Shown: in pieces, positions 10,205-20,466 of the stretch
Layout: each line of letters begins with the position of its first letter
How positions within the stretch are numbered: the stretch's first letter is position 1
NCBI RefSeq assembly: GCF_037126465.1
Contig: NC_088201.1
Span: forward strand, 135,312,052-135,376,051
Length of the DNA: 64,000 bases
Direction of reading: 5' to 3'
Source of the DNA: Ornithodoros turicata
Taxonomy: Eukaryota; Arthropoda; Arachnida; Ixodida; Argasidae
Program-made: the position numbers and the translations under genes
Notes under the pieces: model-generated
Databases searched by the model: none
Told to the model about the DNA's origin: nothing
Seen by the model: the letters and a program-made list of their open reading frames with translations, nothing else

Positions 10205-10262
10205 GTGTGGGGAAACATCCCATGTCATCATCACTTCTTCATTTATTGTTGTTGTTGTTGTT
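10205..10262 (+). mobile_element. LINE 3' terminus with (GTT)n tail
   Basis: GGAAACATCCCATGTCATCA is followed by TTCATTTATTGTTGTTGTTG. The same terminal motif recurs at 29,240-29,299, 32,850-32,913, 36,125-36,181 and 61,430-61,491. At 29.2 kb it follows LINE RNase H sequence, which identifies it as a LINE 3' end. Confidence 0.6.
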
Positions 10263-11400
10263 CAGCGTGCGGGAAAGGGTGGGAACGGGCGGGAAAGTGT
10301 TTCCTTTCCGAGTGTGGGGGTGGGGTGATATTGAATGCGATAGCGTTTCTTTAACGCACTTCTGGCCCACGGTGAAACGTAGCATCAGTGGAGAGGGGTA
10401 CTTTCATTCTCGCGATGCGCTATCTCCCCATCGTTTATTTCTTCATTGCGTGCCTTGCTGACAAGAAACGTTTCGGCGAGCGGAGATTTAGCAGATTGGA
10501 AGGTCTTTACGAAAGCGGTTCATAAAACACGATGAGCCAAATACGTGATTCATTTGAAAGGGCTGACATCATGTTGTGGAACTTTGGTTTGACAGGTTCC
10601 TTTATTGTTGGAACAATAATTGTAAGAAAGTACGGAAAGTAATTGTTGTGAAGCAGGAACACACCTACAGAGAAACACAACACAAACCTTTTTCATATGC
10701 TACTTTATTGTACCGTTTTCGTACAGCGCATGCGACCTGCTGAAATCATCGAATGTCTGCACAGTGTGTTTCATGTAATGCCGTCAATGTCGTTCGACAC
10801 CACGAAGTTGCAGTGTAAACGACGTGCTGTGGAGCATTCGCGCAAGTATAGAGCACGCAGATTTGTCGCCACTGTTGCGTTAGTTGCGGATGCGCTCGCT
10901 AAAGAAAGTGAACATAAGCGACATGCCGTCGAGAATGCAGGGAAACGGCGTGCGGCAAAGCGCACTAAAGTTGCTGCCGAAGGAGGGGCCGAAATACGCG
11001 TGACATTGCCTAAATTCGAAACCATGCAAAACCTCGAAATACTTCCTCATAACTACCTCGTACCTGTCTAACTGTATTCGATACCTGCCTACTCGAACTA
11101 ACATAACCACCATACGCACACTGACCAAATTCAAACGTTAAAGGGGTTGCGACGGGTCATCTCTGGTTATCCCCGATAAATGAAAAAAAAAATACCGGTG
11201 CTACCATTGATGTGAACCTCCACTGAAAGCGAGGAGGGTAACAGAAACGGAGAAAATAGGCACAGGGAATACGGAAACTGATGGGGCTCTGACATCACAT
11301 ACCTCTCCGCCGCCAGCGAGGCAGCGCACGAGAGGTCACGTGCTTCGGGCGCCAATGGGTACTGGCGAGCACAAGCTCTTCTCTTCTCCTGGCATCCTAC
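10263..11400. other. Stretch with one uncharacterised open frame
   Basis: A + strand frame at 10,697-11,071 could encode 124 residues rich in Arg, Ala and Lys (ENAGKRRAAKRTK). I recognise no domain, see no splice-site support, and opposite-strand frames of similar length overlap it. It may be a transposon remnant. Nothing else stands out. Confidence 0.25.
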
Positions 11401-11404
11401 CCAA

Positions 11405-11900
11405 CAGAAGCGTCTGTAGTCGCGCAAAGTCCACATATGTCCAAAACAGTCGTGAAATGTCATAATGACAAGCAGTAGTCATGAATCATTGCAATACACT
11501 GTTTCAACCAGCAGTAGTCGCGCAAGGTCGAATTATGACCCGTATGTCCAAAATAGTCATGAAACGTCATAATCACAAGCAGTAGTCCACATTCTTCGTT
11601 AATTCATCGAATTAATCATCGTTTGACACTGTTTGGCACTGTTGTACATCTCATTATGACACGCAGTAGTTTTGAATCATCGCAGTGCACTATTTGAAGC
11701 AGCTGTAGTCACGCAAACTCGAGTTATGACCCATATATGCAAAATAGTCATGAGATGTCACAACGACAAGCAGTACTCACAAATCATCGCACGACGCTGT
11801 TTGAACCAGCGGTGTTCGCGCAAAGTTGAGTTATTACCCGTATCTGTGAAATAGTCATGAAATGTCATCCTAACAAGCAGTACTCATGGATATTTCTGTA
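11405..11900. repeat. Tandem repeat, period about 100 bp, 4-5 imperfect copies
   Basis: Units share GTAGTCGCGCAAAGT, AAAATAGTCATGAAATGTCA and CAAGCAGTAGTCATGAATCAT followed by CACTGTTTGAACCAGC. Copies start near 11,407, 11,513, 11,704 and 11,808, and a more decayed copy lies between the second and third. It resembles minisatellite DNA. No frame is conserved. Confidence 0.75.
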
Positions 11901-12309
11901 GCATATTGTAGATAGCAATGGTCATGATGAAAATGCCAGAATTGTAATCCAAATTTGTGTTTGACACACTGCATTATGGATATGCTTGGATTAAATTGAG
12001 TGGCCAATTGAATAAAATGAGCGGGAAAACCTGCAGTAACGTCGAGTAAAGCACTCTCCCACCCACGCACTTGAACGTATGGTTATTTCTCTTAGTTTGT
12101 TTGTTTATCATGAATTGTGGGAAACGTTAGCCCAGGCAGGGCTGGCGAGACCTTTACCAGGATGTGCCATTTCCCATGTATACACTTGACGATAGCTTTT
12201 CACTGAATAAGGTTTTCCACGTCGTGTAACAATATAAATCTCATCAGACCCGTTCAAATAGACTTAAAGAAACAATGAAATCCTGCCTCGTCTGTCGGGC
12301 TGTCCACCA
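11901..12309. other. Stretch without recognisable gene
   Basis: No domain, repeat or RNA signature recognised. Confidence 0.45.
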
Positions 12310-12402
12310 GGACCGTTCCATTCCATTCCTGGACCAGGAGTCAGCATGCAAAATATTTTCGCGCTGCGGTTCGTTATAGCTGTGCAATCGAATTTACGTC
12401 CT

Positions 12403-12556
12403 CTCGTTCTCCGATGCGCTCTTTTCACGAGAAGGATGTCTCAAAGGTGTGCGGAACAAAGCTCTCGTGCACGCTCTGTTGGTCACCTACGCTCATCGTT
12501 CTTTCGCCGGAAATCATTTTATTCGTTGGAGAACGCTGTGCACCGACAAAGGGGGA
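12403..12556. repeat. Dispersed repeat, second copy at 45.58-45.73 kb
   Basis: The blocks GATGCGCTCTTTTCACGAGA, CTCATCGTTCTTTCGC and CATTTTATTC.TTGGAGAAC occur in the same order at 45,582-45,725. The two copies are collinear over about 150 bases with many substitutions. The family is unknown. Confidence 0.65.
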
Positions 12557-12734
12557 AAAATTCGGGGGAAGCATAATGGGCCCAACACTTCAATGTGGTG
12601 ATGACGGACCCAAAAACAGACCATTCCACGAAAAGTGTCGCTCCCAGTGTATGCAAGTAACGTTGCCCTTTGGACAGTATCCATTAGCGCCACTTGCAGT
12701 TAAATAACATCCAGAAGCACCTCACGTAACTTGG

Positions 12735-12940
12735 ATGTACCTTTCGCCCAATAAGTACGTCGAACACCCGTTCACACGCAAACTACGAAACAAAATCCCT
12801 TTGTGCGTCGTTGCCAATAACCTTAAGGCTGTACGTTTCCATCGCTTCCTTGCCGTGGTCATGGACTCAGATCTGCTCTGGACTCGCCACATTAAGGCCC
12901 TTGCCAAAGCGCGTCGGTCGGAAGGGTGCGTGTTCGGATC
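12735..12940 (+). pseudogene. LINE reverse transcriptase fragment (post-palm region)
   Basis: The frame contains LKAVRFHRFLAVVMDSDLLW and RHIKALAKA. This aligns by eye with CRYLGFTIDQGLTW and HVKTLATKA of the LINE ORF2 at 23.0-26.5 kb. It is the region just after the RT catalytic palm in I-type LINEs. Both ends are truncated. Confidence 0.55.
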
Positions 12941-13057
12941 ACGTCCGGGTCACCAATTTAGCAAACTGCTAATCAAGGAGTCGGGAGAAACGTAGCTCAC
13001 ACACGGTTAATGACGCTGTCTCACGCGACAGCCGAAGGGATGATGCCGATGGTGCAT

Positions 13058-14821
13058 AGTAAATCATTTTACACCTTTATTCGCTCAAAGCCGGTGTATT
13101 CTTATAAAACCACTTTTTCCCGTCCCACAGACTGAAGCAAAAACTGCAGGAAGAGCATTGCTAAAGGTGAATTATATCAACATACACATTTTATCCAATG
13201 TCAAATACTAACGGTGTAAATTGAGGTGTTGAAAGAGTTGTTTACGTGCAATACACCTTTTTACACGACATTTGAACTGGGAATACTGTGTTAAAATTGG
13301 TGTTTTAAGTCATGACAGCAAAAATAGGCTGGTTTCAGAGCTCCCCTCAGCAAGTTCGCACATTATAAATAATAACCTGAGTTAAAAACACAGTATTTGA
13401 CCAGGAAGGACGTTAGAAATTTACCTGGGATCTTTGACTCGTTGCAGGCATACGTGTTAATTGCAGAAACGCATTACCGTCACCGTTACAAACGTTTTCC
13501 GTCCCCAGTACACTTAACAAACGTGACCGAACAAATTGTATTTCAGTTTTGGCACTCACGCTGGTCCCACAGTGTTACCAGGCGCCCACAGCTCCCCATA
13601 GAGCCCATAGTTTGAGATAATTCAGGCAACACTGGACATACGACCAATGAAGACGCGTCGTGATGCCTAGCAGCCAACCAATCAGCAACCTCTCAGTTTG
13701 GATCGGCTTTCGGCCGGCCCTGGCTGCCATTGACTTCTACTGGTTTTCATACCTGCGCCCGTTATTCCAAAATAACTAAGACATTTTTGATAGGCGAAAT
13801 ACATATTTATTGATGCAACGTATAAACTCAAATGTTTGACTCATATATTCACCGTGCGTACAGGACGTTTCGTTCCTTGAATAGACAGCAACCAAACCAA
13901 GTTGGAACTTGCAAAGCACATATACATTCTGCTTCTGGAGGCGAGCGAAGTCCACGAGTGCGTGCGTTTCACAGATGAGCATCTTCTTCTCATTCTGGCG
14001 ATGCACCGTAGGTCACACAGTCACGGGAAATACTTTTGTCGTTACGTTCGTCTTAGTCACTGTATTTGAAAATGCGACAGCGCTCGAAAGTGTTCCTCAG
14101 GCGTCAGCTCACCAAGCATTCCAGTTCCGACCCGGCAACAATGTCCGTAGGTTGACACTTTATCGGAGACCAGTACATGGCCAGAGTCACTATAGCTCAC
14201 GAACAAACCCGCGCGTACACTTCCTCTTTGGTCGTTGTGGTCAACCGACATCGGCGAGCCGCGGAGACGCAGCGACCTTGCTTGGAGCTGCCCGCCTGGC
14301 CGACTGCCCAGACTGCCCGCGAAAAGTGAGCTGTCAGATAATTCGAAACTTTATCAACGAATCCCGGAGCGCGCATCCTCCTTTGGCCAATGGGCATCCG
14401 TCATGATGCCTAACGATGTAATACCACGTGACTGTGACGTGATTTTATTTTTCTACTGCCGCAAATGCGGGGAGCTGTGGAGGCTTGGTGTTACCACACA
14501 GCTACACGGCTACACTACACGGCTACAAGTCTGCCGTGTTGAAGGTGGTATTTGCCATGGAAGCAGTGAGAGACCACCTTTGAGAGGTTGTTTTTGCAAG
14601 AAAATAACTCAATTCTAAAAGGTGTTTTCAATAGAATACTCCCCTATCAAGGGTGTCTTTGTTTTTAAAGACCCATTATAAGAGTGTTGTATGAGGAATA
14701 CACCTAAATAAAGGGTGCCTTGGAAAACGCCATTCACTCGGGTGTAAAGGCAACACCAAAAAGGTGTGCGCCATGAGACAAGCAATTTACACCAAAAAAA
14801 GTGTAAAAAGATTCACTGTGT
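13058..14821 (+). mobile_element. Nonautonomous DNA transposon, family A, split by a nested element
   Basis: The left end (ATAGTAAATCATTTTACACC) and right end (AAGTGTAAAAAGATTCACTG) form imperfect terminal inverted repeats. The same element occurs whole at 39,517-40,512 and in reverse at 35,598-37,325. Internal blocks such as GTGAGGTGTTGAAAGAG and CAATAGAATACTCCCC are shared in order. No transposase is seen. Element B (13,578-14,488) lies inside it. Confidence 0.7.
13578..14488 (+). mobile_element. DNA transposon, family B, nested in family A
   Basis: The ends are CCAGGCGCCCACAGCTCCCC and GGGGAGCTGTGGAGGCTTGG, an imperfect 20-bp inverted repeat. TGTTA flanks it on both sides (13,573-13,577 and 14,489-14,493), a 5-bp target duplication. 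The minus-strand frame at about 14,057-14,130 encodes GMLGELTPEEHFRALSHFQ. A related peptide, GMLRELERLESEEQARALSD, is encoded on the + strand by the other copy at 18.18-18.24 kb, which has the opposite orientation. The element therefore once carried a coding exon. The superfamily is not recognised. Confidence 0.6.
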
Positions 14822-15430
14822 CATCTATACGCGTAAAGCTAATTTTGCTCGTGGTGATTTACCCTTTTTTTTTTTTCGTGCGGGACGTGGTTTGGTTGTA
14901 GCACGAGAGACAAATTAATGGCGAATTCGCATGGTCACTCCTGGCATCCTCTTTTGCCGGATTCCGCCTGTTCTCGACACCTTTGCCAGATCTCGCATGT
15001 TCGCCGTGGCACTTTCCGAGCGCCAGGAATTTGCCAGCTGGCATCTTTTCCACTTTTTTCCAAGCGACCGAGCAGCGTATTTTCCAGCTATATCCGTTGC
15101 TGTCACATTCGCATCGTGAAGGCGGCGACGACCCTCATTGCCCCGTTCGTCGAAGTTCAAGTAGGTTAGCAGACGACGAGACCCAATGACGAGCGGCCGC
15201 GGTGCCCTTAGCATGATCCAAACGACTAAAATCGCTAGATTCCATGCAGTCATGTGCGGGTTTCAAAGGTCACGTCCGACCAGGCCATGTTGACATTAAA
15301 TCACCACCAGAATGCGCCATAGGATAATAGACTACGAGATAGATTACAAAGAAAAAAGCAACAACTTTCTCGCAATTCAATGTGACAAGTCAAGAGTCGT
15401 CACGCTCATCTCGTATGGACAAGGAAGGAC
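14822..15430. other. Stretch without recognisable gene
   Basis: Overlapping frames on both strands at 14,915-15,253 are shadows of one another. No motif, splice pair or repeat is recognised. Confidence 0.4.
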
Positions 15431-15488
15431 ATGATGGTTTATTAAAATAAATAGGAAAGGTCAGCTAGACGAAAGGACGGCTTGCTAA
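15431..15488 (-). mobile_element. LINE 3'-end fragment
   Basis: The order GGTTTATTAAAATAAATAGG, AAAGGTCAGCTAGACGAAAG, GGCTTGCTAAAC matches the reverse-complement 3' UTR module of the I-type LINE at 22,817-22,900. The G-run normally found at its outer end is absent. Confidence 0.5.
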
Positions 15489-15659
15489 ACAACGACAATA
15501 ACAAAAAGCAGATAAGCAGTGTTGTAGCCAACCTGCATTGTACGGGGGCAGATGGCGTCACCGTAGAGAAAAGGTGTTGCCGGCAGTGGCGAATGTCAGC
15601 CACGACCAGTAGCTCTCACAAAGACACGTCCTCCAACGCCACTTGCGACAACTCGGCTA

Positions 15660-16665
15660 CCCTAACGTACCCTTGGCCGGGTGTAGGAAAAAAGGTCCCC
15701 GGAGAAAACGTCCCGAAAAAAAGGTCCCCTACGCCGATTCATCGAACGCCATTTCAGCGAATCAGTGCCCGCCGCTTTTTCTTGCGGCAACGTGGGAAAT
15801 ACGTAAAAGGGCCCCCTAACCTAACCTTGGTTAGTCTCCCCAACGTGTGAAATACGTAAAAGACTCTGCTGACCTAACCTTGGTCAGGCGTTGATGAAAT
15901 GGCGTTCGACGAAAAGGCGTTCGATGAAATGGCGTTCGATAAAACGGCATCGATAAAACGGCGTCGATGAAACGACGTTCGATGAAATGGGCTGATCCGC
16001 TATTCATACAAATACGGGGAAAAGATGTATATTCTGCCCTCGATAATGTGGCCTCGTCATAGGTTTCGGATGACACATGTCAAAGCTGGTCCACTAATTT
16101 CAGGATGACTGATGATGCTGTTTGTGGCAATAGCCAACACACCTGACGGGGCAGTGTCCTGTCGTTGGGATTCGGTTGGGATTCGGCAGATAGAGCTGAC
16201 AGCCAGAAGCGAACATATGTCCGACCCGAGAGATAACGCTGAAATATATACTTTAAAAATAAGGCCTCGAAAAATGATAAGACCTCCAAAGATAAAAATG
16301 CACTTTAAAATCTAAATCATGAAAATATACATGGTGTCGAGTTCCTGGCTGCCGAAGTAATGGTCGCTACAATACATTTCCCTCTTTCCATGCTCGGTAC
16401 CTGAAAGTTCCCCACTCTGCTCTTTTTTTCTTCTCTCTCTGTTTCTTCTTCAACCACTTACTACATCTCCGCGGAACTCTTTGAATCAGTCCCATGTCAA
16501 CAATACAAAAATGACGTGAAAATTCGCGCTCTAATGGTCACTGATTCGAATTACGAGCGATAAAGTATAACTCCACGGGAGAGACTCCTGAGGGTACATT
16601 TTCTCCGGGGGCGTTTTCTCGGGGGACCTTTTTTCCAGGGACCTTTTCTCCGGTTCCCTCTTTGG
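15660..16665. repeat. Repeat region with inverted GGAGAAAA-GTCCC arrays and inner minisatellite
   Basis: The left block at about 15,679-15,730 (AAAAGGTCCCCGGAGAAAAC) is inverted at about 16,588-16,660 (GTTTTCTCGGGGGACCTTTT). Between them lie two copies of a roughly 53-bp unit containing AATACGTAAAAG and CTAACCTTGGT (15,790-15,895), and several 18-20 bp units of GATGAAATGGCGTTCGA (15,890-15,990). It probably represents one element with inverted, internally repeated ends. Confidence 0.5.
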
Positions 16666-16835
16666 CCACCCTGCTCGGGCCGGTCCTGCACAACCAGGGG
16701 GCAGTTACGATTGCACTCTTGGGCTTTCTCCGTGCCACCGGCCTCTCGACCAGCCTCTAAGGCCCTTTTGTGTATCTGTCTGTGTCAGACGCGTACAAAA
16801 TACCGCAAAAAAGTATTTGAAATAAGATACAGAGT

Positions 16836-17294
16836 ACCGTATTTTCCGGTGTATAACGTGCACTCGTTTATAACGCGCACCCCTAAAAACGGGCCGAATT
16901 TGAAAAAAGTTCCATGTATAACGCGCACCGCAATGTTGCTACAAGCTTCTGTACTGCCACTACTATACACAGTAAACCAAGGCGATATATAATATATGAA
17001 TATACTTTATTCGAAACACATTCCGTTTCGCGTCCCTTCTCAATCACTCCAGCCTTCTGAAATGAATTCAGGATTATTGACTGCTCAATCCCTAATAGCA
17101 TCCCTAAGCACATAATTAATTTTTATGAAGTCCAGCGTCCTTTCGCCGGTTTTGACCACCACGTTACTCACCAGAAAAGGAACTCTGTAGGAAAGTATTT
17201 CCGTGTATAACGCGCACTGTTAGATAACGGGCAGGACCTCTTCGGAGTACTTTTTTACTGTATAACGCGCGCGTTATGCACCGGAAAATACGGT
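16836..17294. mobile_element. MITE with ACCGTATTTTCCGG termini
   Basis: The termini ACCGTATTTTCCGGTG and CACCGGAAAATACGGT are perfect inverted repeats. Next to them on both sides are short GTATAACGCGCAC-type repeats in opposite orientations. TA lies at both borders, which would suit a Tc1/mariner-like 2-bp target duplication (inference). The interior of about 400 bp has no coding sequence. Confidence 0.7.
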
Positions 17295-17499
17295 ACATCA
17301 GCGAAAATGTATTTGAAATACCGTAAAATTACGTACGAATAAAATTATTTAGAGTAAAATACTAAATACATGAAAAAGTAATTAAGATACAAGATACTTT
17401 CGTACTCGGCATAAAGAACAGACACCACGATAGCCTTTGTAGCCGTTATTCTCTGTTTCGGCAACGCATTTCGAAATAGGGCCTCAGATAAGGCCAAGG

Positions 17500-18602
17500 A
17501 AGTAAAGGCAGTCCTCCTCAGGTAACCGAGGATGCGGCTGTAGAGTATGTACCACTGCGCCAATCTACAACGTTGCAAGCTCATTGGCCCAGACTGCGTG
17601 CGCGCTCCGATTGGTCGACAACGGTTTGAAATCGCATTTTGTACGCGCGCATGTGCGTGCAGCGTCCCGGCGGCCGTTTCAGCAGTTTCAGCATAGTTTC
17701 GAAATAGCTCGCATCGGTCGGCACGGCGTCCGTCCTCTTGTGTTCCGTGTTTCGGTGATGTCAATCGGCAGAACAGTTTGTGATTCTACGCGTGTTGTGC
17801 TGTTCCTGGACAGGACTATTATCCCACGTACAGTCTATCAACTACGGAACTGGAATGCTTCGTGGGCTGGTGCGGTTGGAGCGTGAAGAACGCGTTCGGG
17901 CGCCGACGGATTTTGAGGCCTGACAACAAAGACAGGATTACGATTACGTGCCACACAAACGTCTTTTCTGCTCTGGAAACAACGAAAGAAGATGCTTATC
18001 ATAAAATCGGCCGGCAAGGCGTCCTCTTGTGTTCCGTGTTTCGGTGATGTCAATCGGCAGAACAGTTTATAGAAGTGTTCGCTGGTTTATTCATGCGTCG
18101 ATGTGATTCAACGTGGGTTGTGCTGTTCCTGGACATGACTATTATCCCACAAACAGTCTATCAACCCCGGAACTGGAATGCTTCGTGAGTTGGAGCGGTT
18201 GGAGAGTGAAGAACAAGCGCGGGCCCTGTCGGATTTCGAGAGCTGTGTTCGTTTTGCTTCAAGTTCGAACTTTATTACAGTGCGTCAGCAACGCAGTGGA
18301 CTTTGTATTCACAGTGCACCCATGTATGAGATCTTTGAATCAGTGCTTTATGTCAAATAAATATTTCTTTTAGCCAAAAGAAGCTTCAGTTATTTTGAAT
18401 ATCGGGTAACGGCGGTAGGCGTGAAATCCGGTAGAAGTCGATGGTAGCCAGAACCGGTCGAAAGGTCAGCCAAAGTTAAGGCTCCTGATTGGCCGACGGG
18501 CGTTGCATAATTTCTACAACGTTGCACTGTCATTGGTCGTGTGCGCAGTGTTGTGTGAATTATCTCAAACTATGGGCGCTATGGGGAGCTGTTGGAGCCT
18601 GG
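17500..18602 (-). mobile_element. DNA transposon, family B copy, with internal 290-bp duplication
   Basis: The right end at 18,583-18,602 (GGGGAGCTGTTGGAGCCTGG) and the inner TGAATTATCTCAAACTATGG match the inverted left end of the nested element at 13,578. Inside, a block starting CCTCTTGTGTTCCGTGTTTC occurs at about 17,734 and again at about 18,021. The whole unit, through GAACTGGAATGCTTCGTG, is therefore duplicated in direct orientation. The far end was not found. The downstream unit carries the frame for GMLRELERLESEEQARALSD. Confidence 0.55.
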
Positions 18603-19249
18603 TAAAGGCGCAGCCTTCGTGTGGGGCTCCATCCTGAGATGTGATCATGCGCGCAGCTAACAGTGACTGAAAACAACCCTTAGAAATCGTCTCCCTATAT
18701 GGCATCTTTCAAAGCTGAAGGAGGTCCGCACTCAGGTCAATGGCATATCCCAAAAGCAGGTCCGGAATTCACCGAATTTCAGGAGCGGTGAGACCATCAA
18801 CCTGAGCGCCACTTCTTGCGTGGAAACCGGCCAGAGGTACAAGTCCCGCTTTGTTTCTGGGTCACAGGAGGGTTGTAGGGGATCTCATTCCACGCATGAG
18901 TATAGAACATCCAGGAGGACTAACATGCGTCCTGCTACTCCGTACACGCAGAGAGAACAAAAATTGTGAGGTCATCTCTTGACTGCCCTACCCTCACCTG
19001 TCATCGGTAAAATGAGGAGAAGGGAAACGTCGGGGCACTTCGGAAAAAGATCTTCACGAGACTATGAGCCAGAATAATGAAAGTAATTCAAATACTGAGT
19101 AGAAAAAACTTAAAAGTATTTAAATTAGATTTCAAGATACATTTCTTGAAAAGTAATTAGCAAGATACAAAATACTGAAAAAATTATTTAAATTAGTGTA
19201 CTCCAAATACAATACTCAAGATACGTACATGTCTGGCTGTGTGTATGTG
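18603..19249. other. Stretch without recognisable gene
   Basis: Bases 19,085-19,225 hold AAAAGTATTTAAATTAGAT- and AGATACAAAATACTG-type AT-rich words. Similar words flank the MITE at 16.8-17.3 kb (16,797-16,830 and 17,300-17,395) and are probably one decayed repeat family. No gene is seen. Confidence 0.4.
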
Positions 19250-19402
19250 CGTGTTTCTTTTCTCTCTTTTTTTCGTTGTCTTTCTTTCTTTTCTTTTTCT
19301 TTCCTTTTTTCGTTTGCGTACCTTTTTTTCGTTTTCTTTTCTTTCTTTTCGTTTTCTTTCCTGTTTTCGTTTTCTTGCTTTCTCTTCGTTTTCTTTTTGT
19401 GA
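19250..19402. repeat. Polypyrimidine (TTTC/CTTT-rich) low-complexity tract
   Basis: About 150 bases of almost pure T and C on the + strand with CTTTCTTTTC words. Apparent Lys/Glu/Arg-rich frames on the minus strand come only from this composition. Confidence 0.85.
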
Positions 19403-19476
19403 AAGGAATAGCAAGTCGGTCTATGCCTGACTAACCTTTCCTCGCCTTGTTTTTCAATAAACATATTCCCCCGTCC
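19402..19476 (+). mobile_element. LINE 3' terminus, plus orientation
   Basis: GGAATAGCAAGTCGGTCTAT, CTGACTAACCTTTCCTCGCC, then AATAAACATATTCCCCC gives the same 3' module as the I-type LINE at 22.8-28.1 kb, here reading toward higher coordinates and ending in a C-run. Confidence 0.55.
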
Positions 19477-19479
19477 CCC

Positions 19480-19875
19480 GTCACCAGACCACAACTGGCG
19501 CAGAGGGGGCTCTTGGATTCACCCATTTTGAGCACAAGCAGGGGAGTGCGGGCGACGATGAGACTGTTGCGGAGAAGGAGTGATTCCTCGTGACGAGTGC
19601 AGCAACACGCAATAAAGAAGCAGACCCAGGGGTCGCTTGAGTGTATGTGACTGTAATATGACCCGCACATCGGTGGCTGATAGACAGGCTGCAGGCTGAA
19701 ACAGCAAGGGACAGATGTACAGCTGTGTGTGTGTGTGGGGGGGGGGGACGTCACTACTGCTGCAGCACGTCGCGAAGCCGTATCTGCGCTGGAGTTACGG
19801 GATAGGCCGATGTCACTGGGTATGTCTCGTGAAAAGACAAGAATGACGAGTGACCTATTTATTTGGTAATATAAC
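19480..19875 (-). pseudogene. LINE ORF2 C-terminal fragment (post-RNase H)
   Basis: The minus-strand frame reads ADTASRRAAAVVTS, then FFIACCCTRHEESLL and VARTPLLVLKMGESKSPLCA. It follows step by step the C-terminus of the LINE ORF2 at 23.0-26.5 kb (FFIACRCSRQDESLL, FARTPLLLYKMGQSSSPLC). The end is truncated just after the CxxC of the terminal zinc motif. It is the same family with moderate divergence. Confidence 0.7.
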
Positions 19876-20061
19876 ACATTCGGTCGCGGTAGGACAACGG
19901 TTAAAGCAAAATACAATTTTTATATTTCGTTTCGTAATCCCTCTTTGTGTATGCCAATTTGATGCATTCGTGTCTGACTGTGTACACCCTACACTACACC
20001 CTTAATCCTGTACATTGTACAGTCATGGTTACGAGAATGGCTTCGTGTTCGTTTTCCCCAG

Positions 20062-20466
20062 GAGCTATTGGCTACTCCAACATCCACATCAACCAACACG
20101 TGGATAGTATTCTGCAATCATCGTTGATGCCACGCTATCTGCGTTCGGGTGTCATGTATCCATTCACCTTTCACGTGGAGTCGACATTCGTCTCCAATCG
20201 TGAGCTCAGAGCGGATTTCCAAAAAGGACGTATGGTACCGCCTGAACCTCCTCTCAGAAGGTTAGGAGATTGTTCCTCAGTTACGGAGGCAGAAACCAGA
20301 GCACAGCAGAGAACGGCCATCATGTGCAACGTTTCCTTGAGCGACTTCAGGGCAGCGTACAAGGGATTCACGGTGGGCGAAGATTGGCACCAAACCAACA
20401 AGAGCATCGATGTTGAGGCAACTTTTCTTGACACAGTGGTGTATTTCGAAGTGCTATACAGAGTAG
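20062..20466 (+). CDS. Candidate internal exon of a host gene, possibly a secreted lipid-binding-type protein
   Basis: A pyrimidine-rich acceptor (TTCGTTTTCCCCAG, ending 20,061) and a strong donor (AG/GTGAGTG at 20,467) bound an open stretch of 405 bases, exactly 135 codons, phase 1 at both ends. The peptide has YLRSGVMYPFTFHVESTF, then RRLGDCSSV, then IMCNVSLSDFRAAYKG, with two Cys spaced as in one domain half. The pattern of a helix, a strand pair, an RRxGDC turn and a CNVSLS strand reminds me of the mite group-7-allergen/takeout-like fold in tick secreted proteins. This is resemblance from memory, not a proven match. It is phase-compatible with the exon candidate at 34,821. An upstream signal-peptide exon was not found. 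Confidence 0.45.

Noticed and set aside
10697..11071. 124-codon Arg/Ala-rich frame as a gene
   Set aside because: No domain or splice support, and overlapping frames on the other strand have similar length. Kept only as an uncharacterised frame.
14859..15253. Overlapping frames on both strands as exons
   Set aside because: Four frames of similar length overlap each other, and none has a paired acceptor and donor or a known motif.
16538..16738. Frame with GEKVPGKKVPRENAPGENV repeats as a repeat protein
   Set aside because: It reflects the short repeat array at the end of the 15.66-16.66 kb element, and the mirrored array gives the same pattern.
19193..19494. Lys/Glu/Arg-rich frames on the minus strand and Phe/Ser-rich frames on the plus strand
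   Set aside because: They arise from the polypyrimidine tract.
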